This document shows positions 25,312 through 32,541 of a stretch of DNA of 50,581 bases, in pieces. The DNA is from an uncultured Flavobacteriales bacterium (GTDB lineage Bacteria > Bacteroidota > Bacteroidia > Flavobacteriales > Flavobacteriaceae). Under the pieces are notes generated by a model that saw only the letters and a program-made list of their open reading frames with translations, was not told the origin of the DNA and ran no database searches. The stretch covers positions 1 to 50,581 of the forward strand of contig CAJWBA010000012.1 of the NCBI GenBank assembly GCA_913020155.1. The letters run 5' to 3'. The translations under genes and the position numbers were made by a program. The stretch's first letter is position 1. Each line of letters begins with the position of its first letter.

Positions 25312-26256
25312 ATGAAGGTGCTACATGTAGATAAAAATCATCCTCTTTTACTAGAAAAACTTGAAAAATATGGATTTACAAATACAATTGCATACGATCA
25401 GCCAAAGAGTGAAATTCTCAAATCCATTCATCAATACGATGGCCTGATTATACGAAGTAGATTTCCTGTTGATGCTGCTTTTCTAGAAATGGCTAAGCGT
25501 CTCAAATTTATAGGTCGTGTGGGAGCTGGTGTGGAAAATATCGATCAAAAGCAAGCAAGCAAAATGGGGGTTGAACTTTTTGCAGCACCCCAAGGAAATA
25601 GTAATGCTGTTGGGGAACATGCTTTGGGTATGCTACTTTCTTTGTTAAACAAACTCAATCTTGGCAATCAAAGCATTAAAAATGGAAATTGGCTTAGAGA
25701 GGAGCATCGAGGAATTGAACTTGAAGGAAAAAAAGTTGGCATTATTGGTTACGGAAATATGGGGAAAAGCTTTGCTAAAAAATTACATGGCTTTGACGTT
25801 AAAAAAGTTATTTTCCATGACCTTCTTGATCTGGGAAATGATCCATATGCTTCTCAAGTTTCTTTGGATGAGCTGAAATCAGAAGTTGATGTTTTAAGTC
25901 TTCATACCCCTCAAACTGAACTGACCAAGGGTATGATCGACAAAAGTTTTATTGATCAAATGGGGCGTAATTTCTGGCTTTTGAATACTGCTCGGGGTTC
26001 TTCTGTTTTGACTGATGCTCTGGTTTATGGTTTGAAAAGTGGAAAAATACTTGGAGCCGGACTGGATGTTCTTGAATACGAAAGCAGTTCTTTTGAAAAC
26101 ATATTTCATTCTCAAATAAATAACCCCAGTTTCTCTTACTTGATTGATGCAGAAAATGTTTTGTTGAGCCCACATGTGGCTGGCTGGTCTATTGAAAGTC
26201 ATCAGAAATTAGCACAAATTATTTCAGACAAAATATGTTCGGAATTTGTTCTTTAA
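25312..26256 (+). CDS. D-2-hydroxyacid dehydrogenase (NAD-dependent, SerA-like)
   Basis: A 314-residue dehydrogenase of the D-isomer-specific 2-hydroxyacid family. It has GRVGAGVENIDQKQASKMGV, the Rossmann loop VGIIGYGNMGKSFAKKL with an acidic residue after the second strand (FHD), LSLHTPQTELTKGMIDK, the catalytic Arg in NTARGSSVL, Glu in LDVLEYE, and His in LSPHVAGWS. It lacks the C-terminal ACT domain of full-length regulated 3-phosphoglycerate dehydrogenase. A role as the serine-pathway enzyme or as another hydroxyacid or keto-acid reductase cannot be separated by sequence alone. It sits 11 bases after mgtE and 13 bases before arsC. Confidence 0.9.
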   Translation: MKVLHVDKNHPLLLEKLEKYGFTNTIAYDQPKSEILKSIHQYDGLIIRSRFPVDAAFLEMAKRLKFIGRVGAGVENIDQKQASKMGVELFAAPQGNSNAVGEHALGMLLSLLNKLNLGNQSIKNGNWLREEHRGIELEGKKVGIIGYGNMGKSFAKKLHGFDVKKVIFHDLLDLGNDPYASQVSLDELKSEVDVLSLHTPQTELTKGMIDKSFIDQMGRNFWLLNTARGSSVLTDALVYGLKSGKILGAGLDVLEYESSSFENIFHSQINNPSFSYLIDAENVLLSPHVAGWSIESHQKLAQIISDKICSEFVL

Positions 26257-26269
26257 CTTTAAATAAATT

Positions 26270-26692
26270 ATGAAAAAATTATTAATTATCTGTACGGGTA
26301 ATTCTTGTAGAAGTCAAATAGCTCATGGGTTTATGGAGTCATTGGGGGCTGGAAAATTAGAAGTTTTAAGTGCTGGCATTGAAACTCATGGTGTGAATCT
26401 AAGAGCAATCAAAACCATGAAAGAGGTTGGAATCGATCTTTCGAAAAATACATCTAATCTGATTTCAGATTACGGAAAAATTACTTTTGATTTTATTCTT
26501 ACGGTATGTGACCATGCGGCAGAAAACTGTCCAATATTTCCTGGAAAAGCAGTACAAAAGTTCCACAACAATTTTACAGACCCTTCAAGATTAAAAGGGA
26601 CAGAAAAGGAAATTGAAGCTGCTTTTAAGACAACACGAGAAGAAATAAAAAACTATTGCGAAAAATTTGTTGAACTTTATTTGGCTGAGTAA
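26270..26692 (+). CDS. arsC: thioredoxin-coupled arsenate reductase (low-MW phosphatase fold)
   Basis: A 140-residue protein with the low-molecular-weight tyrosine phosphatase fold. The P-loop is C8-TGNSC-R14. Cysteines C80 and C87 in VCDHAAENCP have the same spacing from C8 (72 and 79 residues) as C10, C82 and C89 of the S. aureus pI258 ArsC, so the three-cysteine relay of thioredoxin-linked arsenate reductases is intact. It reduces arsenate to arsenite. No arsenite pump or ArsR repressor gene is nearby. It is the last gene of the serS-to-arsC run and its stop is one base from that of the convergent aspartate kinase gene. Confidence 0.9.
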   Translation: MKKLLIICTGNSCRSQIAHGFMESLGAGKLEVLSAGIETHGVNLRAIKTMKEVGIDLSKNTSNLISDYGKITFDFILTVCDHAAENCPIFPGKAVQKFHNNFTDPSRLKGTEKEIEAAFKTTREEIKNYCEKFVELYLAE

Positions 26693-26693
26693 A

Positions 26694-27950
26694 TTATCTT
26701 TCAACAACGTATTGAATGGTTTCTTGAGCCCGCTGCTCGAGTAATATTTTTTCTTTTTGATTTTCAATTGAAGCTAGCGCTTTCGAATCAAAATGTCTGA
26801 CTGTATGCAAATCAACATCTTCAAAAACAGTTACCTTAAACTTGGAACGTAATTTTATGAGTAACTCTCCTAAACGGTTGTATTTATTATTTACGCATAC
26901 AGAAAAACTAATTGCTGAATTTTGAATGAGATCAACACGCATTTGATGTTGATACAAAAGAGCGAAAATTTCAGCAATGTTGTCCTCTACCATAAAAGAA
27001 AAATCCAAAGAAGATAATCGAATTAAGACTTGTTTGGGTTTTAAAATAAAACAAGGTATGAAGGGATCAATTGTTTTCCCTTTTGAAACGGCTGTACCTG
27101 CCCCTTCGGGGTTTATGAACGATCGAACATAAAGAGGGATTTCTTTTCTTTGAAGGGGCTGTAAAGTTTTGGGGTGTATTACTGATGCTCCATAAAAAGC
27201 TAATTCAATAGCTTCGGTATATGAAATTTGATTCAACAACTGAGTGTTTTCAAAAACTCTAGGGTCTCCATTTAAAACCCCAGGAACATCTTTCCATATT
27301 GTTACAGACTCTGCATTTAGTGCGTATGCAAAAATTGCGGCTGTGTAATCCGACCCTTCTCTTCCCAAGGTTGTAGTAAAATTGTTTTGATCACTGGCAA
27401 TAAAACCTTGAGAAATAAAAAGAATATCTTTCGAAACCTGTTCATTAATCGCTTTTTGGGTTTGTTTCCAGTCAAGATTTGCATCTCTATAATACGAATC
27501 TGTTTTGACACATTTACGTGCATCTAGCCATTTCGATTGGATACCAACATGATTTAGATAAGAGGTTATGATGCGGGTTGAAAGCAATTCACCAAAACCA
27601 ACAACTTGGTCATAAACAAAACTGTGATTTGTAGCTTTATTATGTTTGAGGAAGGTATTGAGTTCCTCTATCAACTCACTAACTTTAGCCCTTATTGACA
27701 CTGACTCTGAGCCCAATAATTCTTCCACAACGTCCAAATGAAAACGTTTCAGTTCTAAAATTGAGTTCGGAAGTTGTTTTGTGTTATTAAAATAATGGTC
27801 AACCACAAGCTCAAGTGCATTGGTTGTTTTTCCCATAGCTGAAACAATTACCACAGTGTCTTTGTACCCAGCTTGATTCATTACTTTTGCAAAATTTTTT
27901 ACACCATCAGCATCTTTTACAGAGGCTCCTCCAAACTTGAATACTTTCAT
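26694..27950 (-). CDS. aspartate kinase (monofunctional)
   Basis: A 418-residue enzyme for the first step of the Lys/Thr/Met/diaminopimelate pathway. It begins with the kinase signature KVFKFGGASVKDADGVKNFA, then VIVSAMGKTTNAL, GFGELLST, TLGREGSDYTAAIFAYALNA, WKDVPGVLNGDPR and YGASVIHPKTLQPL. The C-terminal 120 residues are the ACT-like regulatory part (LIRLSSLDFSFM, FALLYQHQMRVDLIQNSAIS). It is not fused to homoserine dehydrogenase. It lies 16 bases downstream of a GNAT acetyltransferase gene on the same strand, so they probably share the promoter at 28459-28466. Confidence 0.95.
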   Translation of the reverse strand: MKVFKFGGASVKDADGVKNFAKVMNQAGYKDTVVIVSAMGKTTNALELVVDHYFNNTKQLPNSILELKRFHLDVVEELLGSESVSIRAKVSELIEELNTFLKHNKATNHSFVYDQVVGFGELLSTRIITSYLNHVGIQSKWLDARKCVKTDSYYRDANLDWKQTQKAINEQVSKDILFISQGFIASDQNNFTTTLGREGSDYTAAIFAYALNAESVTIWKDVPGVLNGDPRVFENTQLLNQISYTEAIELAFYGASVIHPKTLQPLQRKEIPLYVRSFINPEGAGTAVSKGKTIDPFIPCFILKPKQVLIRLSSLDFSFMVEDNIAEIFALLYQHQMRVDLIQNSAISFSVCVNNKYNRLGELLIKLRSKFKVTVFEDVDLHTVRHFDSKALASIENQKEKILLEQRAQETIQYVVER

Positions 27951-27966
27951 TTTCTAATTAATTTAT

Positions 27967-28440
27967 CTATCGGGATTTTTTGATGTAAGCTTCTATTGCT
28001 TTTTCGTCCATTTGTGCGGTTCGCCATTCCTCAAGAACAACTGCACCACTTTTTTTGTAAAAATCTATTGCATGAGTATTCCAATCCAAAACAACCCATT
28101 CGATTCTTCTTACTTTGTTTTGAGCAGCAAACTGGATGAAACTACTGTACAATTCTTTTCCGAAATTTCTTCCACGATGACTTTGAGTTACTATTAAATC
28201 TTCGAGGTGAAAAGTTGGACCTTTCCAGGTAGAATAACGCAGATAAAAAAGTGCCATCCCAACAATTTCTTTTTCTTCTTCTGCTACTAAACAATGAAAT
28301 ATTGGACTGCTTCCAAAACCATCTCTCACAAGGTCGTCATCAGTAACAACTACCGCATCGGGTTCGTTTTCAAAATCAGCTAATTCTTGAATCAACTTCA
28401 AAACGGATGGCATGTCTTTTTTCTTGGCTAGTCGTATCAT
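27967..28440 (-). CDS. GNAT family N-acetyltransferase (diamine acetyltransferase-like)
   Basis: A 157-residue acetyl-CoA-dependent acetyltransferase. The acetyl-CoA loop is QSHRGRNFGKELYSSFIQFA (RGxxFG form). Other matches are FHLEDLIVTQ, RIEWVVLDWNTHAIDFYKKS and the terminal MDEKAIEAYIK helix. The N-terminus (MIRLAKKKDMPSVLKLIQEL) and these blocks resemble spermidine/spermine or diamine N-acetyltransferases, but the substrate cannot be fixed. It is the first gene of a pair with aspartate kinase, preceded by its own -7 box. Confidence 0.9.
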   Translation of the reverse strand: MIRLAKKKDMPSVLKLIQELADFENEPDAVVVTDDDLVRDGFGSSPIFHCLVAEEEKEIVGMALFYLRYSTWKGPTFHLEDLIVTQSHRGRNFGKELYSSFIQFAAQNKVRRIEWVVLDWNTHAIDFYKKSGAVVLEEWRTAQMDEKAIEAYIKKSR

Positions 28441-28458
28441 TTATTTGAATTCTCAATA

Positions 28459-28466
28459 CAAAAATA
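28459..28466 (-). promoter_or_regulatory. -7 promoter box (TATTTTTG) for GNAT-aspartate kinase
   Basis: On the minus strand TATTTTTG matches TAnnTTTG and lies 18 bases before the GNAT start at 28440. No clear -33 TTTG is seen. Confidence 0.45.
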
Positions 28467-28537
28467 AGTGTTCTGGGTATGCCTTTTAAATTTATTACTG
28501 TTTATCACATTTTATGATACTTATGTGAAAAAAATAA

Positions 28538-29308
28538 TTAATACCACCAGGTTTCTATCGCTTCTAAAAATGCTATAGGATTTTCTGCATGCAACCAATG
28601 CCCTGCTTTCTCTATGTCTTTGAGTGTGTAATTTGGGAAATGATGTTTCAAAATCAATTGATCTCCATCTACAATGTAATCAGATTGCAATCCTCTTAAT
28701 AATAAAGTAGGCCCCTCGAACTTTTGATTGGGTTGTAACCCTAGTCCTATTTTTTCTCCAACTTCTTTCAAAACTTCAATATTTATCCGGAGTCCTAAAA
28801 CCCCTTTCTCCTCCCAGTAAAGGTTTTTCAATAAAAATTGGCGGACACCAACCTCTGGAACGAAGTTCTCAAGGGCATGATCAACTGATGCTCGAGCTTT
28901 GAGCTTAGAAAAATCTAAAGAAGCTAGTCCGTTTAAAATTTGTTTATGGTGAGAGGGGTATGATTTGGGTCCTATGTCTGCAACGATCAACTGTTTGATT
29001 CTTTCTGGGTGTAGTATTGCAAAAGTCATTGCTGTTTTGCCTCCCATGGAGTGACCCAAAACAGTACATTTTTCTATGGATTTATGATCTAAATACACTT
29101 TCAAATCCCCGGCCATCAAGGAATAGTTAAATTCTGTAGACCAAAAACTCTTTCCGTGATTTCTTTGATCGATCAAGTGAACACACCAACCCATGTCGGC
29201 CCAGTGCTTTGCGTGTGTTTTCCAATTATTACCCATCCCCAGAAAACCGTGTAAAATAATTAGATGGCGATCTGTGTTACCGAGTATTAAACTATTTAAA
29301 AGTTTCAT
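28538..29308 (-). CDS. alpha/beta hydrolase (YbfF-like esterase)
   Basis: A 256-residue alpha/beta hydrolase. The oxyanion region is LIILHGFLGMGNNWKTHAK, DQRNHGKS follows, the nucleophile elbow is VLGHSMGGKTAM with its Ser, an Asp lies in LLRGLQSDYIVDG, and the His in KAGHWLHAENP. The order and the HGFLG/DQRNHG pattern match the YbfF/acyl-CoA esterase group, which cleaves short esters or thioesters; the natural substrate is unknown. Its ATG shares one base with the pdxJ stop (TAATG), so it is translationally coupled to vitamin B6 synthesis. That pairing is common in Flavobacteriia but unexplained. Confidence 0.92.
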   Translation of the reverse strand: MKLLNSLILGNTDRHLIILHGFLGMGNNWKTHAKHWADMGWCVHLIDQRNHGKSFWSTEFNYSLMAGDLKVYLDHKSIEKCTVLGHSMGGKTAMTFAILHPERIKQLIVADIGPKSYPSHHKQILNGLASLDFSKLKARASVDHALENFVPEVGVRQFLLKNLYWEEKGVLGLRINIEVLKEVGEKIGLGLQPNQKFEGPTLLLRGLQSDYIVDGDQLILKHHFPNYTLKDIEKAGHWLHAENPIAFLEAIETWWY

Positions 29309-30021
29309 TAACCAAGACGTTGAAGGTACATTGGAATTACATTTTCAAACCCAAGATAAAGCGACTCACAAATAAGTGCATGGCCAATAGAAACTTCCAT
29401 TAAATTGGAAATGTTTTTAGTAAAATACTCAATGTTCTCAAGGTTTAAATCATGACCTGCATTGATTCCAATGCCCAACTCATTTGCACGTTCCGCTGCT
29501 TTGACATAAGGGGCTATTGCCTCTTCAGAATTTTTAGCGAATTTATCTGCATAGGCTTCGGTGTACAATTCTATCCTATTAGTACCTGTTTCAAAAGCTC
29601 TTTCAATTATTTTGATGTCAGGGTCAACAAAAATTGAGGTTCGAATCCCTACCGCTTTAAATTGATGAATGGTCTTTTTTAAAAAATCAGAATGAATATG
29701 AGTGTCCCAACCTGCATTTGAAGTGAGTGCATCAATTGCATCGGGAACTAGGGTTACTTGAGTAGGTCTTATGTCCATGACCATTTTCACAAACTCTGGG
29801 ATTGGATTTCCTTCAATATTGTATTCTGTTTTTACTATTTTAGTTAGTGCATAAGCATCGTCGTACCGAATGTGTCTTTGGTCAGGACGTGGGTGTACCG
29901 TGATTCCTTCTGCTCCAAAAGACTGTAAATCCGATGCTACTTTTAGAAGATTGGGCACATCTCCTCCCCTTGAATTACGTAGGGTAGCTACTTTATTGAT
30001 GTTAACACTTAGCTTAGTCAT
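29308..30021 (-). CDS. pdxJ: pyridoxine 5'-phosphate synthase
   Basis: A 237-residue TIM-barrel enzyme that joins 1-deoxyxylulose 5-phosphate and 3-amino-1-hydroxyacetone phosphate to form pyridoxine 5'-phosphate in the DXP-dependent vitamin B6 pathway. Seen: LSVNINKVATLRNSRGGDVP, GITVHPRPDQRHIRYDDAY, VTLVPDAIDALTSNAGWD, RIELYTEAYA, GINAGHDLNLENI and SIGHALICESL. Length is normal. It is first in a two-gene unit with the alpha/beta hydrolase and divergent from nadK. Confidence 0.97.
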   Translation of the reverse strand: MTKLSVNINKVATLRNSRGGDVPNLLKVASDLQSFGAEGITVHPRPDQRHIRYDDAYALTKIVKTEYNIEGNPIPEFVKMVMDIRPTQVTLVPDAIDALTSNAGWDTHIHSDFLKKTIHQFKAVGIRTSIFVDPDIKIIERAFETGTNRIELYTEAYADKFAKNSEEAIAPYVKAAERANELGIGINAGHDLNLENIEYFTKNISNLMEVSIGHALICESLYLGFENVIPMYLQRLG

Positions 30022-30123
30022 TCTTTTTTTGGTAAAATTACAAACTTCCCGTTACTAATTCCAAGGGTTTTTAGTAGAAAAGAGATTTCAAAAATAAAAA
30101 ATTTCTTACAATATAAGTTTTTG

Positions 30124-30131
30124 TACTTTTG
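30124..30131 (+). promoter_or_regulatory. -7 promoter box (TACTTTTG) for nadK and the envelope cluster
   Basis: TACTTTTG is an exact -7 match. It lies 16 bases before the ATG at 30148 and overlaps the upstream TTG at 30121, which therefore cannot be the start codon on this transcript. A TTTC 18 bases upstream is an imperfect -33 element. Confidence 0.55.
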
Positions 30132-30147
30132 GTTTAAATTAAGAGGT

Positions 30148-31020
30148 ATGAAGATTGCGGTTATTTGTCCATTTCAAAATGAGCTTTCACGTGGTTATGC
30201 CCAAGGAGTTGTGGAACATTTACTTGAACGAAAAGTAACGGTTTTGATTGATTTCAAAATGGTGAATTTTTTGAAAGATCCTGATATGACTGCTTTTGTA
30301 TCTGTTTTTGAAGATTTACCAAAAAATACTGACTTTTTATTTTGCATTGGTGGTGACGGCTCTATGCTTCAGGCAATAATCACGGTTAAAGATAGTAATG
30401 TACCCATTCTTGGGATTAATACAGGAAGATTGGGTTTTTTAACAAGTCTTCAGAAAGAATCTCTGAATATTGGACTGAAACAATTGTGGGAAAATAAATT
30501 CACCCTTATTGATAGAAATCTTCTAGAGGTTAAATTACCCAATTCAAGTGACGTTATCGACTCATTTCCATATGCCTTGAATGAAATTACGGTTAGTAGA
30601 AAAAATACAGCTTCTTTAATTAGTATCGATACTCGCCTAAACAGGGAACCCTTAACTACGTATTGGGCAGATGGATTAATAATTTCCACACCTACAGGGT
30701 CAACGGGCTATTCGCTGAGTAGCGGAGGGCCTATAATGTCTCCTCAGACCTCTAGTTTTGTCCTCACTCCTATTGCTCCTCATAACCTTAACATCCGTCC
30801 GCTGATTGTGCCGAATTCTACTGTGATTGAGCTAAAAGTAACAGGGCGCGGTCAAGACCATTTACTTACCTTAGATTCGAGAATAATATCACTAAATCAG
30901 GAGACCAAAATTATTATCAAAAAAGCTCCCTTTTCCATAGCTACAGTAGAATTGAACGACAACACTTTTTTCAAAACTTTACAAGACAAACTTTTTTGGG
31001 GTCTTGATACAAGAAATTAG
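30148..31020 (+). CDS. nadK: NAD kinase
   Basis: A 290-residue enzyme that phosphorylates NAD to NADP. The diagnostic GGDGSMLQAI motif is followed by ILGINTGRLGFLTSL, YALNEITVSRKNTASLISID, the WADGLIISTPTGSTGYSLSS segment, GGPIMSPQTSSFVLTPIAPH and LTLDSR. The open frame begins at a TTG at 30121, but a -7 box covers it; the ATG at 30148 (MKIAVICPFQ) matches the family start and has a purine-rich AAGAGGT before it. It is the first gene of the nadK-DUF6089-uppS-bamA-ompH-ompH series. Confidence 0.97.
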   Translation: MKIAVICPFQNELSRGYAQGVVEHLLERKVTVLIDFKMVNFLKDPDMTAFVSVFEDLPKNTDFLFCIGGDGSMLQAIITVKDSNVPILGINTGRLGFLTSLQKESLNIGLKQLWENKFTLIDRNLLEVKLPNSSDVIDSFPYALNEITVSRKNTASLISIDTRLNREPLTTYWADGLIISTPTGSTGYSLSSGGPIMSPQTSSFVLTPIAPHNLNIRPLIVPNSTVIELKVTGRGQDHLLTLDSRIISLNQETKIIIKKAPFSIATVELNDNTFFKTLQDKLFWGLDTRN

Positions 31021-31108
31021 GCAATAAATCAATCAAAATTCAGTTTAAAGTAATGGAACTTCCTCTAGTATGGAAGACCCTGTGAATGCTAGAATTTCCC
31101 AAATTCTG

Positions 31109-31810
31109 ATGAAAAGAATTTTGATCTTATGCTTAATATCATGCCTTCCCTTTATTTCTGCAGCTCAAATGCATGAAGTGGGCGTTTTTCTTGGGGGGAG
31201 CAACCTAATTGGAGATGTTGGATCCAGAAAATTCATAAACACAAAATCACCAGCCTTTGGGCTTATTTACAAATACAACATTACAACCCGTTATTCTTTA
31301 AGAGGAAGTTTTTCTTACTCAAAATTAGTGAACAGGAATTTTTTTTCAGCTGAGCCCAATAGATTTCTATCTTTTGTGAGTGCTGAAAACGAAATAACTG
31401 AGTTATCAGCAGGTATTGAATTTAATTTTTTCGATTTCAATTTACATGATTATGACCGCTACCTTACTCCTTATTTGTATTTGGGAATAAACTATTTTAA
31501 TTACAATTTGTTTTACATAAATAAAAATCCGCCTAACAATATGGTTGAATACGATGAAGAATTGGAATTTTCGATTCCTTTAATTTTGGGAGCTAAAGCC
31601 AAATTAAATCAAATAGTAATACTTGGATTTGAAATTGGAGCTCGTTACACTTTTACGGACAACCTTGATGGGAGTAATCCCATAGGTCAATTTGAAAATG
31701 ATCCAAATTTAAAACACGGTGCATTTTACAATAAAGACTGGTATGTTTTTACTGGTTTAACATTAAGCTTTACCTTTGGGAGATTACCCTGTTATTGTAA
31801 AGAAAAATAA
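31109..31810 (+). CDS. DUF6089 family outer-membrane protein
   Basis: A 233-residue exported protein with a signal peptide (hydrophobic residues 3-17, cleavage near ISAAQ). The mature start MHEVGVFLGGSNLIGDVG and the strands NITTRYSLRGSFSYSKL, IEFNFFDFNLHDYDRYLTPY and YLYLGINYFNYNLFYI match DUF6089, a Bacteroidota beta-barrel-like family encoded next to uppS and bamA. Its position suggests a part in envelope biogenesis, but none is known. The frame extends upstream to 31070 without signal-peptide character, so the ATG at 31109 was chosen. Its stop shares a base with the uppS start (TAATG). Confidence 0.88.
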   Translation: MKRILILCLISCLPFISAAQMHEVGVFLGGSNLIGDVGSRKFINTKSPAFGLIYKYNITTRYSLRGSFSYSKLVNRNFFSAEPNRFLSFVSAENEITELSAGIEFNFFDFNLHDYDRYLTPYLYLGINYFNYNLFYINKNPPNNMVEYDEELEFSIPLILGAKAKLNQIVILGFEIGARYTFTDNLDGSNPIGQFENDPNLKHGAFYNKDWYVFTGLTLSFTFGRLPCYCKEK

Positions 31811-32541
31811 TGATTTTAGAACCATCAAACATGCCAAACCACATTGCCATCATTATGGACGGGAATGGCCGTTGGGCTAAAGCTAAAGGGAAAAACAGAT
31901 TATTTGGTCATATAAATGGTGTAAAAGCGGTTCAAAAAACTGTTGAGGAGTCTACTCGATTAGGGGTAAAACACTTGACGCTTTATGCCTTTTCTACTGA
32001 AAACTGGAAAAGACCACAAAAAGAAATTAATACCCTAATGAACCTATTAGTCAAGTCATTAAAAAAGGAGCTAGATCAAATGCTCCAAAACGATATTCGA
32101 CTTAATACAATTGGAAATTTAAGCAAACTACCCATGCCGGTTCAAGAAGAATTGAACCAAACCATTGAGAAGACCAAAAAGAATTCTAGAATGACCCTAA
32201 CCTTGGCATTAAACTACGGTGGTAAAGAAGAACTCACCTATGCTTTTAGGGAGATTGCTTCTAAAGTTAAAAATAATATAATTTCTCCAGAAAATGTTGA
32301 TGAAACCATAATAAATAAGCATCTTTACACGCGAAATTTGCCAGATGTAGATTTATTAATTCGAACAAGCGGTGAACAAAGGATTAGTAACTTTTTGTTG
32401 TGGAAAATAGCTTATGCGGAACTCTATTTTTTAGAAATACTTTGGCCAGAATTTAATGAAACTCATTTGCATTCAGCGATACATAATTACCAAAACCGAG
32501 AACGTAGATTTGGAAAAACAAGCGAACAACTCAAGGCATAA
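31810..32541 (+). CDS. uppS: isoprenyl transferase (undecaprenyl diphosphate synthase)
   Basis: A 243-residue cis-prenyltransferase that makes the C55 carrier lipid for peptidoglycan and surface polysaccharide. The start matches the family closely: AIIMDGNGRWAKAKGKNRLF with catalytic D17, then GVKHLTLYAFSTENWKRP and LALNYGGKEEL. The diphosphate-binding RTSGEQRISNFLLWKIAYAE and LYFLEILWPEF are near the end. It is coupled to DUF6089 by TAATG and overlaps bamA downstream. Confidence 0.97.
   Translation: MILEPSNMPNHIAIIMDGNGRWAKAKGKNRLFGHINGVKAVQKTVEESTRLGVKHLTLYAFSTENWKRPQKEINTLMNLLVKSLKKELDQMLQNDIRLNTIGNLSKLPMPVQEELNQTIEKTKKNSRMTLTLALNYGGKEELTYAFREIASKVKNNIISPENVDETIINKHLYTRNLPDVDLLIRTSGEQRISNFLLWKIAYAELYFLEILWPEFNETHLHSAIHNYQNRERRFGKTSEQLKA

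Noticed and set aside
25894-26202. Two overlapping minus-strand ORFs within the 2-hydroxyacid dehydrogenase gene
   Set aside because: Both are antisense to conserved catalytic motifs of the dehydrogenase; neither shows a domain or signal.
28499-28524. TCACAT/ATGTGA hairpin between the GNAT and hydrolase genes
   Set aside because: A 6-bp AT-rich stem without a T-run in the right place on either strand; probably chance.
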